Below are positions 60,669 to 64,000 of a stretch of 64,000 nucleotides of DNA, piece after piece; position 1 is the stretch's first letter, and each line of letters opens with the position of its first letter. Made by a program: the position numbers and the translations under genes. The DNA is from Cryptomeria japonica (lineage: Eukaryota > Streptophyta > Pinopsida > Cupressales > Cupressaceae), in assembly GCF_030272615.1 (NCBI RefSeq), contig NC_081407.1, forward strand, positions 378,225,766-378,289,765, in the 5' to 3' direction. Under the pieces are notes generated by a model that saw only the letters and a list, made by a program, of their open reading frames with translations, ran no database searches and was not told the DNA's origin.

Positions 60669-61640
60669 ATTGCATCCTTTATGGGTGTTATAAATAAAAG
60701 TATCCTGATGGAAGTCCTAGAACAAAAGAATCAACAAATCAATATGGAAACGGAAGGCCTTGTGGATGATGAAGAGATGGAAGGCTAGAAATTTGTGTTT
60801 TTGGAAGATTATGTATTCATGTTAGAATTATCAGAAGTGGAAATAGTAAATAGTTGTTAGAGTTATAAAATTTTAAATGTTACTCTGAATATTATATATA
60901 GTGAAGGGGATTGGTCCTATCCAATAGTTTTCTTATCAAAAAGGAAAATAGGAATATCCAAAACCCTTTGTACAATTTAAGTTGAGATTTATGGTTCAAA
61001 CAAATGAATGATTCCTATAATCCCTTTATAAAAGATATAGGGAAGAATTTTGAACTTCTAAATAGTGTCACAAATGAAAAACATATTCAATGTAATCAAA
61101 TTGTTCATAATACTTTTTTTTCTTCATAAAAAATAACATTAACAAGCTGATGAATAATATTCATAATACCTCTACTAAATATGCCATTGTGTTATCTTAA
61201 ATTTCTTATTTTGAATTTATTTAATATATTATTAATAATATTATTATATTATATTATATTGTCTTGTTTTAACTTTAGTTTGGTGAAAGTTACAAGATAT
61301 AAATAGAAAAACAAGAGGGTAATTTGTAAACAATAAAAATGTATCAATGGGAAATGGGATTATATATAAGTTTTCAAATATTTAGATTAATTTAATTCTT
61401 TAAATTTATTTAATTTATTATTAAAAATATTAACTTGCTTCTAATGGAAAATTACAAGATATAAAAGACAAAAAATAGTAAAACATAATCTACTTACAAA
61501 TTAAATCATATTAGTTTAAATGTAGGGAATGTTCCATTAATTTGTAGATCCTAAATAATTGGTTGAAAATTTGTTTGACGGTAAAAAAATTTTCAAAAAT
61601 TAAAAGTTGCACTAGCCTATGACAAGTACTAATAAAAAAA
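60669..61640. repeat. Unclassified dispersed repeat, copy C, right part
   Basis: Continues copy C after the insertion. Matches copy B from about 46348 (CATCCTTTATG.GTGT, GATGGAAG, AATCAACA..AT..AAAC.GAAGGCC) to about 47280 (TGACAAGTACTAATAAAA). Confidence 0.7.
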
Positions 61641-61649
61641 TTTTAAAAA

Positions 61650-62270
61650 AATTAAAAATTATTTTTTATTTCCATGGCACTTTCCTACCATTCCCATCCC
61701 TTTTTTTTTACACATATGTTCAATTCACCTTCATCTTTTTCCTTCACTTTGAGGCATCTTGGTTTGATCCTTTGTTAGCACATAACATTTCACTATGGGT
61801 AGCATTTTAAAAGGTAAACTCCACAAAGAGTAATATAAGGATAGTTTTCAATATGAAGAGAAAGTGTTTAAGAAATTTAAAACATTAATATTATAATTGA
61901 TAGATTTATAGTGTCTTTTCATATTTTATTTATAATATGAAATTAATTATAATAAATATAAATTTCAAATGTATTATTAAGACAATTATTAAGCAAGAGT
62001 AAATATTTAGTATTTATAATTTATTTTAAAAATATTAAAATGATACAAATAAAGATTTCACTTAGAAAAATCTTTTATATATATCTAATTTCATACATTA
62101 TCTAATAGAAAATTATCAAAAAAAATAAATTACATAAAAATTTTAATTTCATATCTATTTAATAGAAAAACCCACACATTGAACAAATCATATTAGAGTA
62201 AATAAAAATTACGTTACACATACTACCACTATAATCCCTCCATCTCTAGCATATATCACGATAATAATGT
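61650..62270. other. AT-rich spacer, nothing recognised
   Basis: This is the region downstream of the F-box gene (minus strand). No further gene was recognised. Confidence 0.45.
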
Positions 62271-62491
62271 TATCCCTTACTCTCTCAATTTTCCTAAGAA
62301 CTGATAATGATTTAGCTTCAGTTCGAATGCCATCATCATCGGTTCCCTTTCAACGAAATGAATTTTACAGGGAGGAAGGCATTGCCAAAACCCTTCCTTT
62401 AGATTATATGTAAACACCTCGCCACCAAATAAATTGCTGAAGCACAGGTAATCTCCCACACAAGCACACTTCCGATACCACAAATCATTAC

Positions 62492-62525
62492 GGAGATATT
62501 GAGGAAGTGGAGATATTGAGGGAGA
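62492..62525. repeat. 17-bp tandem duplication causing a frameshift
   Basis: GGAGATATTGAGG starts at 62492 and again at 62509, a period of 17. The frame before and the frame after differ by exactly this amount, so the duplication explains the break in the F-box gene. Confidence 0.85.
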
Positions 62526-62621
62526 GACTGTGGAGGCATTCTTGCAAACTCTTTCCAATTCCAAACCAACTTATCTTCCTCGTCTTGAGCCAACTCCCAG
62601 ATAACAATACCCTTCTTGTTT

Positions 62622-63005
62622 GCATCAATTCCGCCAAGTGATGTGTGAGTTCTTCCCAGCCTCAGATTGTTGTGTAGAATGGATGCATTAATTCCACCAA
62701 GCATCGGATTGTTGTGTGGAATGGATGCATTAATTCCACCAAGCATTGGATTGTTGTGTACAATGGATGCGTCAGTTCCACCAAGTTGTGGAAGACTTCT
62801 GCCAATAGATGCATTAATTCCACCAAGCCATGGGTTCATTGGGCCAAACATCATATTGTTTATGTGTGATGAGGATGCAAGAATCCCACCAAGAGTCCAA
62901 TTGTTATGTGATGTGGATGCATGAATTCCGTCGTACAATGGATGAATCCCTCCATGCAATGGGTGAATCCTGCCAAGCACTGGGTCTGTTCCCCCAAGTG
63001 ATGGA
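62622..63005 (-). repeat. In-frame minisatellite inside the F-box gene
   Basis: Units of 42 bp encode variants of LGGINASIPHNNPM. The clearest copies are 62681-62722, 62723-62764 and 62765-62806. Shorter 21-bp units encode variants of LGGIHP. All units keep the reading frame over about 128 codons and no unit carries a stop. Confidence 0.9.
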
Positions 63006-63793
63006 AAGTTGGGTGGAATAGATCGCTCAATCATGTCAAGCCACTGCTCATACCGCTCATCAAAGGTCCCCACCACAAGAATAGACGAGCCATATGAAAC
63101 CATAGAGAAACCATTCGCATGAAGATTATCAACATTTTGGGGTAATTGAGCTACTCTAACGGGGTTGATAAAACCCTCATCTTGGATTTTGAAACCGATG
63201 ACTGTCGTAGGCGACGCTCCCTTCCAGAAAAGAACGCCATTACACTCAACCATTTCATGACAGAATATTCTAGATCTCATTTCCCATGCAAACTGACACT
63301 TAATCCTCCACGAATCTTCAACATAGTGGTAAATTTGGAAGTTAAATTTTGAAGAATTCGAACAAACTACCAAATAAGGCTCTTTGTTTTCTCCCTCCAC
63401 AATATGGATGAATTTCTCAGTCAAATCTATTTCTATCTCTGGATAAGATCTATCAAGGGGATTGCAAACAAATAATTGACTGGAAGATTTTTGAAATGAC
63501 AGTAATCCCTGCCCTATGCTAGATAAATCTCTTATAAACTCTCTCTCAGGATTTGGGAGAATAAAGAGAGGGAGGGTCATCCATTTTTGTGCAAAGAAGC
63601 AGTAGACCATGCAACACCAATTTCTATATTCATCTTGACCACAGATAAGAAGCCATGGATTTCGGATGAACAACGAAGATAGAAAACTTTGTGAAGACAA
63701 AATAAAATTCCATTCCTTAGAAACCATGCAAGAGCTCCAGATTGATTGAAATGAAAGCTTTCCAAATATCAACTCCTTCATAGCTTGAGGCAT

Positions 63794-64000
63794 CTTAAAT
63801 ATATCCCCTTGTCCTGTGTATCCTTCAACTATTGCAATCGATTTTCACTCCATTCTTTTCAGCTCCCATACTTCCGAGCACTTAATGGCTTTGTATTGAC
63901 AATTCAATAAACCTTGAATTAAGTATATATCTATTTCATCCTCACTCACTCCTTGTTATATGCGTTTCAGATTGAGTGCATTATTGGAATAAGAACAGCC
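63794..64000 (-). promoter_or_regulatory. Upstream region of the F-box gene
   Basis: Contains the 5' flank of the gene and aligns with the relic at 29930-30160. No certain TATA box or transcription start is seen. Confidence 0.35.

Larger units (their letters stand above)
62277..63793 (-). pseudogene. F-box protein gene with minisatellite insertion and frameshift
   Basis: The ATG at 63793 opens a frame of 464 codons to 62399. An in-frame TGA lies 45-50 bp upstream of the ATG. Residues 1-42 form an F-box (MPQAMKELIFGKLSFQSIW, VSKEWNFIL), which in plants links a target to the SCF ubiquitin ligase through Skp1. The rest resembles plant F-box proteins with a kelch-like C-terminus (WCCMVYCFFAQKWMTLPL, CNGVLFWKGASPTTVIGF, GSSILVVGTFDE, GIVIWELAQ). 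About 128 codons of tandem repeat (62622-63005) interrupt the propeller-like part. A 17-bp tandem duplication at 62492-62525 shifts the frame: beyond it the family-like sequence (GDYLCFSNLFGGEVFTYNL, GFWQCLPPC) is in the frame ending at 62277. Without the 17 bases the gene would have 500 codons including the stop. It is a recent pseudogene or makes a protein with an altered end. Confidence 0.75.

Noticed and set aside
62667..62924. Plus-strand frame with a repeating MDALIPPSIGLLC phrase
   Set aside because: It is the antisense of the in-frame minisatellite of the F-box gene; repeats with a length divisible by three stay open in several frames.
62622..63005. CRISPR-like array
   Set aside because: Direct repeats are contiguous without unique spacers, and they are coding. 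No CRISPR expected in a plant genome.

Overview
The window looks like a gene-poor, AT-rich, repeat-dominated piece of a plant nuclear genome. The plant assignment rests on plant-type LTR retrotransposon lineages (Ty3/gypsy Tat-like and Tekay-like, Copia), L1-type LINEs, PPR-gene relics and an F-box gene. The very sparse host genes, large nested elements and wording of the PPR relics suggest a gymnosperm; that is inference. A 500-base run of N at 25001-25500 is an assembly gap.

Layout. 969-8796 is a complete but non-autonomous Tat-like element: two LTRs, 5-bp target duplication CTTAG, a gag/protease-like frame with three stops, and no reverse transcriptase or integrase. 9.6-10.1 kb holds a LINE ORF1 fragment. 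11.65-11.76 kb holds a 5S-rRNA-derived sequence of Cassandra type. 14.03-14.33 kb is a PPR relic. 14.7-15.15 kb is a Copia gag relic cut by a 2.65-kb LTR (15161-17811) of an element distantly related to the first one. A 1.23-kb LINE-mobilised copy with a 16-bp target duplication sits at 18892-20121. 20389-24551 is a diverged LTR of the Tekay-like family, running toward the gap.

26.1-28.05 kb is a GT-rich, LINE-3'-end-like tract with diverged tandem repeats. 29.93-30.16 kb is a relic of the 5' end of an F-box gene like the one at the right end of the window. 31.7-32.0 kb and 36.93-37.13 kb are PPR relics. 32.45-35.85 kb is a Copia element whose gag and protease are followed by an unrecognised acidic reading frame instead of integrase and reverse transcriptase. 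Three 35-bp hairpins of the same design lie at 36718-36884.

39.33-44.4 kb is a decayed full-length-type L1 LINE on the minus strand. Three copies of an unclassified repeat lie at 37155-38880, 44970-47280 and 47290-61640. The third copy is split by a young 12,713-bp Tekay-like chromovirus-type Ty3/gypsy element (47956-60668, minus strand) with LTRs of equal length (3,908 bp each).

The only candidate host gene is an F-box protein gene on the minus strand (62277-63793). It carries an in-frame minisatellite of about 128 codons and a 17-bp tandem duplication that shifts its frame. The coding parts of every mobile element are broken. All nine stops in the two best-preserved elements are TAG or TGA, as expected from C-to-T decay at CHG and CG sites. 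The most interesting structures are the inverted U3/leader hairpin module of the first element, the novel frame in the Copia element, the F-box minisatellite and the hairpin trio.
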